DNA of 64,000 bases from an uncultured Flavihumibacter sp. (GTDB lineage Bacteria > Bacteroidota > Bacteroidia > Chitinophagales > Chitinophagaceae), in the NCBI GenBank assembly GCA_902168105.1, contig CABHOY010000055.1, positions 248,001 through 312,000 on the forward strand, written 5' to 3'. The notes under the pieces were generated by a model. It was not told where the DNA came from. It did no database searches and saw only the letters and a program-made list of their open reading frames with translations. Positions 44,743 through 53,667 of this stretch are shown piece by piece (the stretch's first letter is position 1; every line of letters begins with the position of its first letter). Made by a program: the position numbers and the translations under genes.

Positions 44743-45315
44743 TTATTGTTTAGCGAATTCACCACTTGCTCTCAGGTTGATAGTTTCACCCAGTACAGCT
44801 GCCGGCATAGAAGAACCGAAGTTGAAATCAGCACGTTTGAAACCACCAGTGATTGTGAAACCAGCAACAGGCTTTTTGCTCATTGGGTTCTCAACGGTAC
44901 CGTTGTAAACAGCGTTCAAAGTAACTGGTTTAGTGATGCCGTTCAGGGTCAGGTTACCAGTCAGTTTGTATTGTTTACCGCTTACTTTCTTGAAAGAAGT
45001 GCTCTTGAAAGTGATGGTAGGATTTTTCTCAGCATCGAAGAAGTCTGCACTCTTCAGGTGCTTGTCACGCATTTCGTTTTCAGTATTGATGCTAGCTACA
45101 TCAATAGTTACTTCGAAAGATGCATCAGAGAAATCATCTTTGGTAGTGGTGATCTTTACATCGTAAGATTTAAAGTTACCTTCCTGTTCGGAAATTGTCA
45201 TGTGTGATACGCTGTAGCTAAGTCTAGAGTGAACTTTGTCTACAGTCCAGGTTGTCTGTGCAAATGTGGTTGCTGAAAGGGCCAATAAGGAGGCGATGAT
45301 TGTGATTTTTTTCAT
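44743..45315 (-). CDS. YceI-family periplasmic protein
   Basis: 190 residues, signal peptide MKKITIIASLLALSATTFAQ. The mature protein has VDKVHSRLSYSVSHMTISEQ, SFEVTIDVASINTENEMRD, LKSADFFDAEKNPTITFKS and GNLTLNGITKPVTLNAVYNG, the classical YceI blocks. It is closer to the canonical form than its neighbour at 44198. First gene of a three-gene operon; the HxlR regulator is divergent from it and a likely controller. TAATTTCG (about 45338-45345, minus) is a near -7 box. Confidence 0.93.
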   Translation of the reverse strand: MKKITIIASLLALSATTFAQTTWTVDKVHSRLSYSVSHMTISEQEGNFKSYDVKITTTKDDFSDASFEVTIDVASINTENEMRDKHLKSADFFDAEKNPTITFKSTSFKKVSGKQYKLTGNLTLNGITKPVTLNAVYNGTVENPMSKKPVAGFTITGGFKRADFNFGSSMPAAVLGETINLRASGEFAKQ

Positions 45316-45584
45316 GTTTGCTCTTGTTTAGTAAATCGAAATTATATCTTTTTTCTGATTATAGATGTTTCAACATATATCGTGACAGAAATCTTAAACT
45401 AGGTTAATGTTTTACATTATTTACGTTTTCTCATTATCTTAAATATTTGTGATAATTTTATTCCTAGTAGAGAGTTACTTTCTTTTAGAAAGCCAAAGGT
45501 ATGGGGAGCATAGTTGGAAAACAAGAACGTTTCGCCGGAGCAACCTACTTACCTTTTAGTAACGATCGTGAAAATCAATTTGTT

Positions 45585-45977
45585 ATGATTAAAAAAAATG
45601 GAAGGAGCGGATGGGTTTCAGAATCCTGCCCCATCCGGCAGGTGTTGGACAGGTTTGGAGATAAATGGTCTATTCTGATAGTGGAACTGTTATCACATGC
45701 GGGAAAGCTCCGTTTCAGCGAGATAGCACAGACGATAGGGGACATTTCACAGAAGATGCTGACGGTTACGCTGCGCTCCCTTGAATCAGATGGTCTGATC
45801 ACCAGGCATTTCTATCCGGAGATACCTCCAAGAGTTGAATATGAGCTCTCGGACCTGGGCAAAAGCCTTGTGCCGCATATAGAGCAGCTGACGGCGTGGG
45901 GGCAGGCCAATATGCAGACGATCACGGAGAACAGGAAGAAATTTGAAGAGAAACAACAAAACAAGACTGCTCATTAA
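45585..45977 (+). CDS. HxlR-family transcriptional regulator
   Basis: 130 residues from ATG 45585 (MIKKNGRSGWVSESCPIRQV). An earlier ATG at 45501 adds 28 residues that do not fit the family. CPIRQVLDRFGDKWSILIVE is the HxlR signature with the conserved Cys near the N-terminus. The winged helix follows (KLRFSEIAQTIGDISQKMLT, TVTLRSLESDGLITRHFYPE). Such regulators sense reactive electrophiles or redox via the Cys. It is divergent from the YceI operon, the probable target. Confidence 0.88.
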   Translation: MIKKNGRSGWVSESCPIRQVLDRFGDKWSILIVELLSHAGKLRFSEIAQTIGDISQKMLTVTLRSLESDGLITRHFYPEIPPRVEYELSDLGKSLVPHIEQLTAWGQANMQTITENRKKFEEKQQNKTAH

Positions 45978-46016
45978 TAAAATGACGGACCACGATGGTT
46001 CCGTCATTTTATTAAT
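45973..46016. terminator. Bidirectional terminator between hxlR-like and PhyH genes
   Basis: Perfect 17-bp arms ATTAATAAAATGACGGA and TCCGTCATTTTATTAAT with a 10-base loop. The stem overlaps the stop of the regulator gene. Confidence 0.85.
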
Positions 46017-46033
46017 ATGATATATCGTTGGGG

Positions 46034-46843
46034 TTATTTTAGAATAACTCCTGCGAGGCGCTGATAAAGTAAGGTCGGACTATTTTCATGTTTGGGTTCG
46101 TACTTGCCGGCAATGATCGGCACATAGATCACTCTTCTGCGGCTTGCCTCGCCAATAACATTTGATTTCGCCACGCGATGCCATAAACGCCCGTCATGTA
46201 CTGTAAGATCTCCTGCTTTAGGAATGATGGCCAGTTCATTTTTATCAGGTTTATGACCTATGAAGTATTTCTTACGGAACAACATGCTGAAAATATTCTG
46301 CCTGTGTGTACCGGGAATGATACGGAGACCGCCATTTTCAGGAAGTAATGTACTGAGGTGTATACCGACATTCAACATCGGGTTCAGTTTACCGCCGAGG
46401 AAAATATCGCGTAAGCCATCGGTATGCCATCCCATTTTAGTGAAGGTACTTTCAGGACCGTTCACGTAGTGATTCAATACCATCCCGTCTTTTTCATTCT
46501 CACCAATACGGGCGCCAGGCCCTATAAGTTGCAGCAAAGCCTGCACTCTCTCGTCCTTCAGGAGGTCAGAAAGTATTCTTGTATGCTGGTTTAGAAATGC
46601 GAAACGTTGTACGATTGGCTGACCGTCAAGGTCTTTGCCATATTTTACAGGGACGCCGTTTATTTTTTCTGTTTTGTTGGCAATCCATTTTTGCTGAACA
46701 TCTTCAGATGCGGAAACAATTTCCTGTACTTCTTCCGGCGACAGGAAACCTGAGAAGTGGATATAGCCATGCTCCTCAAAAAATGCTTTTTGTTCCTCCG
46801 TAAGCGTATTGCCTAGCGTAAACGTAGTGTAAGTTGCAGACAT
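46034..46843 (-). CDS. Phytanoyl-CoA dioxygenase (PhyH)-family Fe(II)/2-oxoglutarate oxygenase
   Basis: 269 residues from ATG 46843 (MSATYTTFTLGNTLTEEQKA). Upstream in-frame codons have no protein-like pattern. The start FFEEHGYIHFSGFLSPEEVQ is typical of PhyH. The iron site is HTDG, then HDGRLWHRVAKS with the second His; Arg in EASRRRVIYVPI binds 2-oxoglutarate. The substrate is unknown; many members act on lipids or secondary metabolites. Confidence 0.88.
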   Translation of the reverse strand: MSATYTTFTLGNTLTEEQKAFFEEHGYIHFSGFLSPEEVQEIVSASEDVQQKWIANKTEKINGVPVKYGKDLDGQPIVQRFAFLNQHTRILSDLLKDERVQALLQLIGPGARIGENEKDGMVLNHYVNGPESTFTKMGWHTDGLRDIFLGGKLNPMLNVGIHLSTLLPENGGLRIIPGTHRQNIFSMLFRKKYFIGHKPDKNELAIIPKAGDLTVHDGRLWHRVAKSNVIGEASRRRVIYVPIIAGKYEPKHENSPTLLYQRLAGVILK

Positions 46844-47086
46844 GATTATGCGTAGGTTTAATAAATGTAAGCTGTTAATGACTGGATTCAGGTAAGCGAT
46901 AATTGCGTATATCCTATAAATATAATAGAGAATGTGCATGTTAGCAACAACAATAAGGACATTCCTTGCTGATAGGGAGGAAAGAAGAAGAAAACTGGAG
47001 TATGAATAACTGAGCACTCATTATTAGTCCACTAATTTTGTAGAATGAAGATAGATCAAATTCTGCTAAATAAAAAAATATTCTCT

Positions 47087-47869
47087 TTAGCGCTGTTTGG
47101 TTTTGTAGAGATCTGCTGCGATCTTCTCCACCAGTGATTTTGGTACGATACGGGTCAGAAATACAGAAAGCGCGTTCAATGCTCCCGGGATGATCTCCGC
47201 TTTTTTCCTGAACATTCCGTCGATGGCTATCTCCGCTACGGCATCGGGCATCATGCCATATTTATCTGCTGTTTCCTGAATGGCCTGCATACCGGCACGG
47301 TTTATAAAATTGGTCTTTACCGGTCCGGGAGAGAGACAGGTCACAGATACATTGGTCGACTTCAGTTCCTGACGTAATGCGCGGGTAAATAACAATATGA
47401 ACGATTTGGTAGCTGCATATAACGCCAGCGTGGATACGGCCTGATAGGCAGCCGTACTGGAAACATTCAGTATATAAGATTGTGGTTGTTGCTGTAAAAC
47501 AGGAAGCATATAGTAACACAGGGCGACCGGCGTTTCCGCGTTCACCTGGATCATTTGTTGGGATTCGCCCAGGCTACGGGTGGTAAAATTACCCCATACT
47601 GCATAACCGGCATTGTTAATCAGCACGGAAACCGCATAATTAGCTGATTTACACCAGTCAGATACTTTTTCCGGAGCATCGGGCAGGGAAAGGTCCAGGG
47701 CAAGGTAATCGACCTTTATCTGCCATTTGGCGGACAGCCCGGCGGCGGCCTTCGCCAGTTCTTCCCCTGATCGGGCTACGAGCAGCAGATTATATTTCCT
47801 GGAAGCAAGTACGTGGGCCATCGAAAGACCAATTCCCTTGCTGGCCCCCGTTATAAGTGCATATGTCAT
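47087..47869 (-). CDS. Short-chain dehydrogenase/reductase (DltE/YqjQ type)
   Basis: 260 residues. TGASKGIGLSMAHVLASRKY is the cofactor site, LINNAGYAVWG the NNAG motif, and YAATKSFILLFTRALRQEL the active-site Tyr-Lys, with Ser in LNVSSTAAYQ. The ending (GALNALSVFLTRIVPKSLVE) is like that of the YqjQ/DltE group, which associates with membranes. The substrate is unknown. It is a single-gene unit. Confidence 0.9.
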   Translation of the reverse strand: MTYALITGASKGIGLSMAHVLASRKYNLLLVARSGEELAKAAAGLSAKWQIKVDYLALDLSLPDAPEKVSDWCKSANYAVSVLINNAGYAVWGNFTTRSLGESQQMIQVNAETPVALCYYMLPVLQQQPQSYILNVSSTAAYQAVSTLALYAATKSFILLFTRALRQELKSTNVSVTCLSPGPVKTNFINRAGMQAIQETADKYGMMPDAVAEIAIDGMFRKKAEIIPGALNALSVFLTRIVPKSLVEKIAADLYKTKQR

Positions 47870-48236
47870 CCTGAACGATCTTTATAAAGCGTTAAATATA
47901 AACATATAAAAGTGGAAAGAAGATATGAAGGGGGTGGTGTGAGAGAAAAGTTTGGGGAAAAGGGAAGGGCGGTAAGAATACCGCCCTTAATTTTTTAACC
48001 ATATCCTATGAAAAACCTATACCAAAGATAATCGAGTCAGTTTATGATACTTTCTCATTTTGGTAAAGGGTATATTTTATCTGGTTAACGTATGAAATCA
48101 CCTTCCGTTAACCAAAAATTAACATCCTTGTAATCGTTTAATCCGCCTTTTTACTTGCCAGTATTGGAATGGGCCGTTTTAATAGTTGTTTAAACAAGTA
48201 GTTTCCACAAGAAAGTATCTACCGATAGGAACATGG
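47870..48236. other. Intergenic region with an orphan terminator and inverted repeat
   Basis: A strong plus-strand hairpin and T run lie at 47965-47996 though no plus-strand gene precedes them. Next comes ATGAAAAACC... encoding only MKNLYQR (48008-48031). An inverted repeat GGTTAACG/CGTTAACC follows (48083-48113). A small RNA or leader is possible; it cannot be decided from sequence. Confidence 0.4.
47965..47996 (+). terminator. Orphan intrinsic terminator
   Basis: AAGGGCGGTA-agaa-TACCGCCCTT is a perfect 10-bp stem followed by AATTTTTT on the plus strand. The nearest plus-strand gene start is far downstream, so the transcript it ends is unknown. Confidence 0.7.
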
Positions 48237-48734
48237 TTACTTAGGCAATTTATCCCTCAGTAAACCATACACCCAGGTTCCCAATATGGCACTGGCCAGG
48301 GTAACCATTGAAACCGTAAAACCAGCCCCGATCTGTGCAAACAGTGGTCCGGGGCATGCGCCTGTCAGCGCCCAGCCAAAGCCGAACAACAACCCGCCAT
48401 AGATCTGGCCTTTATTGAAGGACTTGGGTTGAAAGGTGATCGGGTCGCCGTAAATGGTCCTCGCCCCGGTCTTTTTGATGATGGCTACGGCAATAATGCC
48501 TGTGATCACAGCCGATCCGATCACGCCATACATGTGGAAAGACTGCAGCCGGAACATCTCCTGTATCCTGAACCAGGAGATCACCTCAGATTTGATAAGT
48601 ACGATCCCGAAAAAAATACCGGCGGCCAGATATTGCAGCTGACGCCACCATGGTGCTTTTTTTGTAGTATGATTAGTGTCTGTGGATGTATCGAGGCTTT
48701 GTACCTCGAAATCTGTATTGGAAGATAATGGCAT
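48237..48734 (-). CDS. YeeE/YedE-type membrane protein (DUF6691)
   Basis: 165 residues, four membrane segments. After a cytosolic start it has QYLAAGIFFGIVLIKSEVIS, then GQIYGGLLFGFGWALTGACP with GPLFAQIGAG. The G-x-G-x-x-L-x-G-A-C-P-G pattern is the second half of YeeE/YedE proteins and carries the key Cys. It pairs with the other half encoded 12 bases upstream (48747-49313). The two halves together should move thiosulfate or another sulfur species, as in YeeE. MarR lies divergent. Confidence 0.88.
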   Translation of the reverse strand: MPLSSNTDFEVQSLDTSTDTNHTTKKAPWWRQLQYLAAGIFFGIVLIKSEVISWFRIQEMFRLQSFHMYGVIGSAVITGIIAVAIIKKTGARTIYGDPITFQPKSFNKGQIYGGLLFGFGWALTGACPGPLFAQIGAGFTVSMVTLASAILGTWVYGLLRDKLPK

Positions 48735-48746
48735 AGAAGAGTTAAA

Positions 48747-49313
48747 TTAAAGGTGCAGAATAAAAGGAAGTATCAGATTGGCCATAATAAAACCACCGGC
48801 CATGAAACAGCAGGTAGCTACCAGGGATGGCCACTGTAAATTGGCAAGGCCCATAATGGCATGCCCTGATGTGCATCCTCCCGCATAGCGGGTGCCGAAG
48901 CCTACCAGGAAGCCACCGGCTACCATCAGGAGAAAACCTTTCAGCGTAAACAGCGCCGGCCAGTTAAACAGCTCGGCCGGCAGGGTGGTATTTACATATG
49001 TAACGCCATAACCCGCCATTTCCGCTGCAAGTTCAGGATGTATTGACGAAGGACCTTTGTAGGCCAGTAATGTAGCGGCTATGCCGCCGCCAATAATGAT
49101 ACCGCCTGCAAAGAACAGATTCCAGGATTCTTTCTTCCAGTCATAGGAAAAGAATGGTACTTTACCAGGCAGGCAAGCTGCGCAGATATGCCGGAGATTG
49201 GAAGAGATGCCGAAATGACGATTGCCAAGCAGTAGTAACAGCGGAACTGTCAGCCCGATAAGCGGACCGGCTATATACCATGGCCATGGACTAGTTAAAA
49301 TGCTCATAAACAT
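48747..49313 (-). CDS. YeeE/YedE-family sulfur-compound transporter half
   Basis: 188 residues, about five membrane segments. It has ISSNLRHICAACLPGKVPFF and near the end FLVGFGTRYAGGCTSGHAIM followed by GLANLQWPSL. GGCTSGH is the family's functional Cys motif. With the downstream half (48237) it forms a complete YeeE-like unit, split into two genes as in many Bacteroidota and Proteobacteria. The operon is divergent from marR, whose operator lies between. Confidence 0.9.
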   Translation of the reverse strand: MFMSILTSPWPWYIAGPLIGLTVPLLLLLGNRHFGISSNLRHICAACLPGKVPFFSYDWKKESWNLFFAGGIIIGGGIAATLLAYKGPSSIHPELAAEMAGYGVTYVNTTLPAELFNWPALFTLKGFLLMVAGGFLVGFGTRYAGGCTSGHAIMGLANLQWPSLVATCCFMAGGFIMANLILPFILHL

Positions 49314-49317
49314 ATTG

Positions 49318-49377
49318 TTTCAAATTAATTTGAAAAAGGTAGGTAAGGCAATACAGATAGGGCGTGGCACAAATATA
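49318..49377 (-). promoter_or_regulatory. Promoter of the YeeE/YedE operon with an 18-bp palindrome in the leader
   Basis: TATATTTG on the minus strand (49377 down to 49370) fits the -7 box. Between it and the ATG lies a perfect palindrome, TTTCAAATTAATTTGAAA (49318-49335). It could be an operator for MarR or another regulator. Confidence 0.5.
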
Positions 49378-49430
49378 AGTATAGCAATTATCTTAAATAT
49401 CCACAGTGTGTTAAAAGAATACATAAACGC

Positions 49431-49465
49431 AAATATGTTGCAACACGCATATTTATTTATCTTTG
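49431..49465 (+). promoter_or_regulatory. marR promoter and operator
   Basis: TTG (49438-49440), 17 bases, then TATCTTTG (49458-49465): a good match to the -33/-7 promoter. An inverted repeat with arms AAATATG (49431-49437) and CATATTT (49448-49454) covers the -33 box and spacer and is a likely MarR site. The -7 box is only 4 bases from the ATG, so the mRNA would be leaderless. Confidence 0.55.
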
Positions 49466-49469
49466 GTGT

Positions 49470-49922
49470 ATGAGAATTGAACAAGCTATCAATCAGCGCA
49501 AGTTCAAGGACGATTATCACAAGATCGTAGTGAACCTGTTATTTACGGGTAACTGGCTGCGTGACGCCCTTGGTGCGAACCTGAAAGAACATGGATTGTT
49601 ACCGCAGCATTATAATGCCTTGCGGATCATAAAAGGACGCCATCCTGAACCAGTATCAGCCGGCGACATTAAGGATGTCATGCTTGATAAGGCTAGCGAT
49701 GTGACGCGCCTGTTGGATAAACTGGAGAAGCTGGAATATGTGCAACGCCGTCTTTGTCCGCATAACAGGCGTAAAATGGACATCAGCATTACGCCTCAGG
49801 GCCTGAAGCTCCTGTCGGACGTGGATGTATTGATGGACAGCTTCTATGAGGACCTGGCAGACAGGATTTCAGAAGAAGAAGCCGCTGTTCTCAGCGATCT
49901 GCTGGATAAAATACGCGGATAA
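49470..49922 (+). CDS. MarR-family transcriptional regulator
   Basis: 150 residues. The winged helix is VSAGDIKDVMLDKASDVTRL with LLDKLEKLEYVQRRLCPHNR and the wing KMDISITPQGLKLLSDV. No Cys-based sensor is obvious apart from LCPHNR in the wing. It is divergent from the YeeE/YedE pair, so it probably responds to a sulfur compound and represses uptake genes. Operator candidates lie in the intergenic region. Confidence 0.9.
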   Translation: MRIEQAINQRKFKDDYHKIVVNLLFTGNWLRDALGANLKEHGLLPQHYNALRIIKGRHPEPVSAGDIKDVMLDKASDVTRLLDKLEKLEYVQRRLCPHNRRKMDISITPQGLKLLSDVDVLMDSFYEDLADRISEEEAAVLSDLLDKIRG

Positions 49923-49940
49923 AGAAATATCTTTGTCCGC

Positions 49941-50315
49941 ATGCGGAGTCTTTCTTATCTGTGTCTTTTGATCTTTTTGTTTTGCTGCGGACTGAGTGTC
50001 AACGCAGCAATAACGGGATGTCATAAAACCAGGACCGCATCTCCCGTCACCAGGCCATTCCTGAAAATATTGTCGTGTGACCGGCAGGTGAGGCATCATG
50101 GGAGACAGTCTCCTGCAGAAATTATCATTACAACCATTCAGCAGCCGGGCGTCTCATCTGTTAAGACAGATCTGCCCGATGGCACTGATACCAGCCGGGA
50201 ACACTTCCTGGCAGGAATTAATACATTCTCCAGTAAGGTACAGGTAACCCGACTGCTGCCTTACTTACACGCGATCATCCGGTCGCTGATCTTCCCCCAG
50301 CATATTTTCTGGTGA
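49941..50315 (+). CDS. Small secreted protein of unknown function
   Basis: 124 residues. The N-terminus is a signal peptide (LSYLCLLIFLFCCGLSVNA). The mature part is basic and has no recognised motif. TATCTTTG (49928-49935) lies 5 bases before the ATG, so it may have its own promoter and a leaderless mRNA. The presence of a signal peptide favours a real gene, but support is limited. Confidence 0.5.
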   Translation: MRSLSYLCLLIFLFCCGLSVNAAITGCHKTRTASPVTRPFLKILSCDRQVRHHGRQSPAEIIITTIQQPGVSSVKTDLPDGTDTSREHFLAGINTFSSKVQVTRLLPYLHAIIRSLIFPQHIFW

Positions 50316-50419
50316 GTTTATTGACCATAAAACGTTTGTTGCCTGGCGCTGCGATTTAACATCCGTAGTCGCTTTCGCGTTATTTATTAGTATTAACTCA
50401 TTCAAACTGGAAATACCGG

Positions 50420-52666
50420 ATGATACATTTACCACCTTTGATTGCCGACCTGGCTTTGATATTAATTGCGGCTGCTATAACAACACTGATCTTTAAGAAA
50501 CTAAAGCAGCCCCTGGTGCTAGGATATATTGTGGCCGGCCTCCTGGTGGGACAACATGTGTCCCTGTTCCCTACAGTTTCAGATGAAGCTAACATCAAGA
50601 TATGGTCTGAGATAGGCGTCATATTTCTTTTATTCAGTCTTGGGCTGGAGTTCAGTTTCAAAAAGCTGATCAAGGTAGGAGGAGCTTCCTCTATCACCGC
50701 TATCGTCGAGGTAGTATTTATGCTGATATTAGGGTATCTCATCGGTCAACTGATGGGTTGGTCTTCGATGGACAGCATTTTCCTCGGCGGCATTTTATCT
50801 ATTTCTTCTACAACCATCATTATCCGTGCATTTGAAGAACTGGGCATTAAAGGGCAACAGTTCGCAGGTCTGGTGTTCGGTATACTTGTAGTGGAAGACC
50901 TGGTAGCTATTGTGCTGCTGGTACTCTTGTCCACACTGGCTGTCAGTCAGCAGTTCGCCGGTGGTGAGATGCTGACTTCCGTTATCAAACTTGTCTTCTT
51001 TCTTATTGCCTGGTTTGTGACAGGGATCTTCTTCATTCCCACATTGCTGCGGAAAACGAAGAAACTGATGAACGAAGAGACATTGCTGGTTACAGCCATT
51101 GGTCTTTGTTTGCTGATGGTGGTACTGGCTACCCAGGCAGGGTTCTCTCCGGCATTAGGCGCTTTCATCATGGGGTCTATCCTGGCGGAAACCACACAGG
51201 CAGAAAAGATAGAACATCTTGTAAAACCTGTGAAAGAGCTTTTCGGCGCCGTGTTCTTTATTTCTGTAGGGATGCTTATTGATCCTGCGATGCTGATAAA
51301 ATATGCCGGTCCTGTGGCCATTATTACACTGGTCACACTGGTCGGTAAAACGATCAGCACCTGCACCGGTGCGTTGCTTTCGGGGCAACCACTAAAAACC
51401 TCCGTACAGGCTGGGATGAGCCTTGCACAAATAGGGGAGTTCTCATTTATCATAGCGCAATTGGGGCTTTCCCTGAAAGTGACCAGCGACTTCCTTTACC
51501 CGGTAGCGGTAGCAGTGTCGGCGGTCACCACTTTCACAACACCGTATATGATCCGGTTGTCTGCGCCTTTCTATGAGAAGATAGCGGCCGTGCTGCCTCA
51601 TCGCTGGAAGACATCTTTAAACAGGTATAGCGCAGCAGCACAGACCATCTCTGTCGTAAGCGACTGGAAACAGTTGTTAAGGTCTTACTTTGTCAATATG
51701 ACCATCTATTCTGTGGTGATACTGGCGATCACACTTTTATCGTACTATTATCTGTTGCCCCTGATAGAGATCAGGATCAATGGTGGTTATAACTGGGGGC
51801 GTGTAGTCTGTGCAGTGATCACATTGATACTGCTCATGCCTTTCCTTTGGGCGCTGGCGTTAAGAAATATCAATATCCAGGCATCTTCCAATATATGGGA
51901 GCAAAAGAAATACCGTGGTCCATTGTTATTACTGCGTTTATCCAGGATCGTGCTGGCGGTATTCCTTATCGGGTTCTTTATGGACAGGTTCTTTTCGCCA
52001 TCTGTTGCATTGCTGGTGACGATGGGTATCATCTTACTGATCTTCGCATTGCGGCATAAGGTCCAGACTTTCTACACGACAATTGAGGAACGTTTCTTCT
52101 CCAACTTCAATGCACGCGATACAAAAGTAGGAGGGCTCAATAAGTCTGTACTGGCCCCCTGGGATGCTCATCTGGCGGTAGCAGAGATCCGTTCTCTTTC
52201 ACCTGCAGCAGGCAAGACTTTGTTAGAATTAGCTTTACGCGAGAACTTCGGGATTAACATTGCGTTAATCAACAGAGGAGGACAGAAGCTATATGCACCA
52301 GATAAAAATGAACGCCTGTTTCCTGGTGATGTTATCACGGGAATTGGTACCGATGAACAACTGGAAAAACTGAACCGGTTCCTGGAGCCCTCAGGCGCAG
52401 ATGTAGAGCCACAGCCGCAAGACGCGGACCCGATCGCTTTGAAACACTTCCTGATAGGCAAACATTCACGTCTATCTGATAAGACCATACGTGAGCTCGG
52501 AATACGGGAACGCACCCGCGGAATCGTGCTGGGCGTGGAAAGGAAGGGACGGAGAATATTAAATCCTGAGTCCAATATGCAATTACAGGAGGGAGATATC
52601 GTATGGATCGCAGGCAGTGGTAAGAAACTGAACGCATTTATTAAAGAGCAGCAGCTTGCTAATTAA
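50420..52666 (+). CDS. Kef-type cation:proton antiporter with two RCK C-domains
   Basis: 748 residues. Residues 1-390 are a Na+/H+ exchanger (CPA2) domain with about 12 helices: GYIVAGLLVGQHVS, IFLLFSLGLEFSFKKLIKVG, GILSISSTTIIIRAFEEL, and AGFSPALGAFIMGSILAE. Two to four more helices follow (about 430-545). The C-terminus has two TrkA-C-type domains (LALRENFGINIALINRGGQK; then RELGIRERTRGIVLGVERKG) that gate the transporter by binding a ligand. It should exchange K+ or Na+ for H+. It has no RCK-N domain, so it lacks the NAD-binding half of KefB/KefC. A terminator follows at 52696. Confidence 0.9.
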   Translation: MIHLPPLIADLALILIAAAITTLIFKKLKQPLVLGYIVAGLLVGQHVSLFPTVSDEANIKIWSEIGVIFLLFSLGLEFSFKKLIKVGGASSITAIVEVVFMLILGYLIGQLMGWSSMDSIFLGGILSISSTTIIIRAFEELGIKGQQFAGLVFGILVVEDLVAIVLLVLLSTLAVSQQFAGGEMLTSVIKLVFFLIAWFVTGIFFIPTLLRKTKKLMNEETLLVTAIGLCLLMVVLATQAGFSPALGAFIMGSILAETTQAEKIEHLVKPVKELFGAVFFISVGMLIDPAMLIKYAGPVAIITLVTLVGKTISTCTGALLSGQPLKTSVQAGMSLAQIGEFSFIIAQLGLSLKVTSDFLYPVAVAVSAVTTFTTPYMIRLSAPFYEKIAAVLPHRWKTSLNRYSAAAQTISVVSDWKQLLRSYFVNMTIYSVVILAITLLSYYYLLPLIEIRINGGYNWGRVVCAVITLILLMPFLWALALRNINIQASSNIWEQKKYRGPLLLLRLSRIVLAVFLIGFFMDRFFSPSVALLVTMGIILLIFALRHKVQTFYTTIEERFFSNFNARDTKVGGLNKSVLAPWDAHLAVAEIRSLSPAAGKTLLELALRENFGINIALINRGGQKLYAPDKNERLFPGDVITGIGTDEQLEKLNRFLEPSGADVEPQPQDADPIALKHFLIGKHSRLSDKTIRELGIRERTRGIVLGVERKGRRILNPESNMQLQEGDIVWIAGSGKKLNAFIKEQQLAN

Positions 52667-52695
52667 ACGCCGCTGATGGCGCAATATCTTTGCAG

Positions 52696-52732
52696 CAGGA
52701 CAAGTCTTAAAGGCTTGTCCTGTCTTGTTTTA
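52696..52732 (+). terminator. Terminator of the antiporter gene
   Basis: CAGGACAAG (52696-52704) and CTTGTCCTG (52714-52722), 9-nt loop, then TCTTGTTTT. Confidence 0.82.
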
Positions 52733-52860
52733 GGATGGCCGGTCACAGATGCAATTACGTTTAGCAGTGATAGTAATAATTTGTTTTTGCGTTATTTTTT
52801 TATTGTAAATTGAACATACACCGCGTACGTAGCTCTTTTTTTACCCTCAAAATAAAACCA

Positions 52861-53640
52861 ATGAAAAAGAAAACCCAGACAATCTATCTGCGCAAAATTT
52901 ATTTTCTCCTTTTCGCTTTGCCAGTCTTCCTGTTTGCTTGCAGTAAGGACAATGCAAAGCCCGATGTTAAAGCCGAAGACAACACTGAAAAACTGGTGAG
53001 CTACCTGGAAACACAGGGATTTAAAAAGGACAAGATCGTTCTGAAAGGTGATCAGTTCATCCTGGATGGAGACGTGCTCATTTCTAAAGAAGAAGTGGAA
53101 AAACGCGTAGCCAACGATGCTAATCCTAACCGTATTCCTTCCGGTGAACACTGGAGAGGCCTGTATCTGATCAGCAACACGTACAACACGAACGTGAGGC
53201 TCTACATCGATCCTGCAGTTCCTGCTGCCTGGAGAACAGCCATTCAGGGTGCTGTAAATAACTGGAATGCTGTTAACGGTACAAGGTTAGGTATGTCTAT
53301 CATTACCTCTGCATCAGGTGTTTACACCAGGGTATTTATGGGCTTTGAATCTGCGAACTGGATCGCCCGTGCTTACCTGCCAACTTCTAACGGCCGGCCA
53401 GGTGTTAGTGTTGAGATCAACAGTAACTACAACAGCCTGCCTGCAAGCCAGAAACTGTTCGCTATCACACACGAACTGGGCCACACGATCGGCTTCTATC
53501 ACACTAATCAGACACAGGGTGTATTCATTTCCGGTACGCCAAGTGTAGACGCCAATTCTGTGATGAACTCATTTGTATTGAACTGGGCTGGATTCACCTC
53601 TGGTGATGTAAGGGCCACACAGATCATTTATCCTCAGTAA
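52861..53640 (+). CDS. Secreted M57-type (HEIGH) zinc metallopeptidase, lipoprotein
   Basis: 259 residues from ATG 52861. Lipoprotein signal IYFLLFALPVFLFACSKDNA. A propeptide-like stretch (40-95) precedes the catalytic part. The zinc site is AITHELGHTIGFYHTNQ (HExGH...H), the 'dual-action HEIGH' form of the M57 family. VRLYIDPAVPAAWRTAIQGA and GVSVEINSNYN precede it, and MNSFVLNWAGFTSGDVRATQ ends it. It would be exposed on the surface or in the periplasm. The target is unknown. It ends before the palindromic element at 53668. Confidence 0.88.
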   Translation: MKKKTQTIYLRKIYFLLFALPVFLFACSKDNAKPDVKAEDNTEKLVSYLETQGFKKDKIVLKGDQFILDGDVLISKEEVEKRVANDANPNRIPSGEHWRGLYLISNTYNTNVRLYIDPAVPAAWRTAIQGAVNNWNAVNGTRLGMSIITSASGVYTRVFMGFESANWIARAYLPTSNGRPGVSVEINSNYNSLPASQKLFAITHELGHTIGFYHTNQTQGVFISGTPSVDANSVMNSFVLNWAGFTSGDVRATQIIYPQ

Positions 53641-53667
53641 GGACGAGGAGAACAGTTAACATGAAAA

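Noticed and set aside
47045..47137. 30-codon plus-strand ORF behind TAATTTTG (47033-47040)
   Set aside because: It runs into the 3' end of the SDR gene on the other strand and has no further support; the promoter-like box is probably chance.
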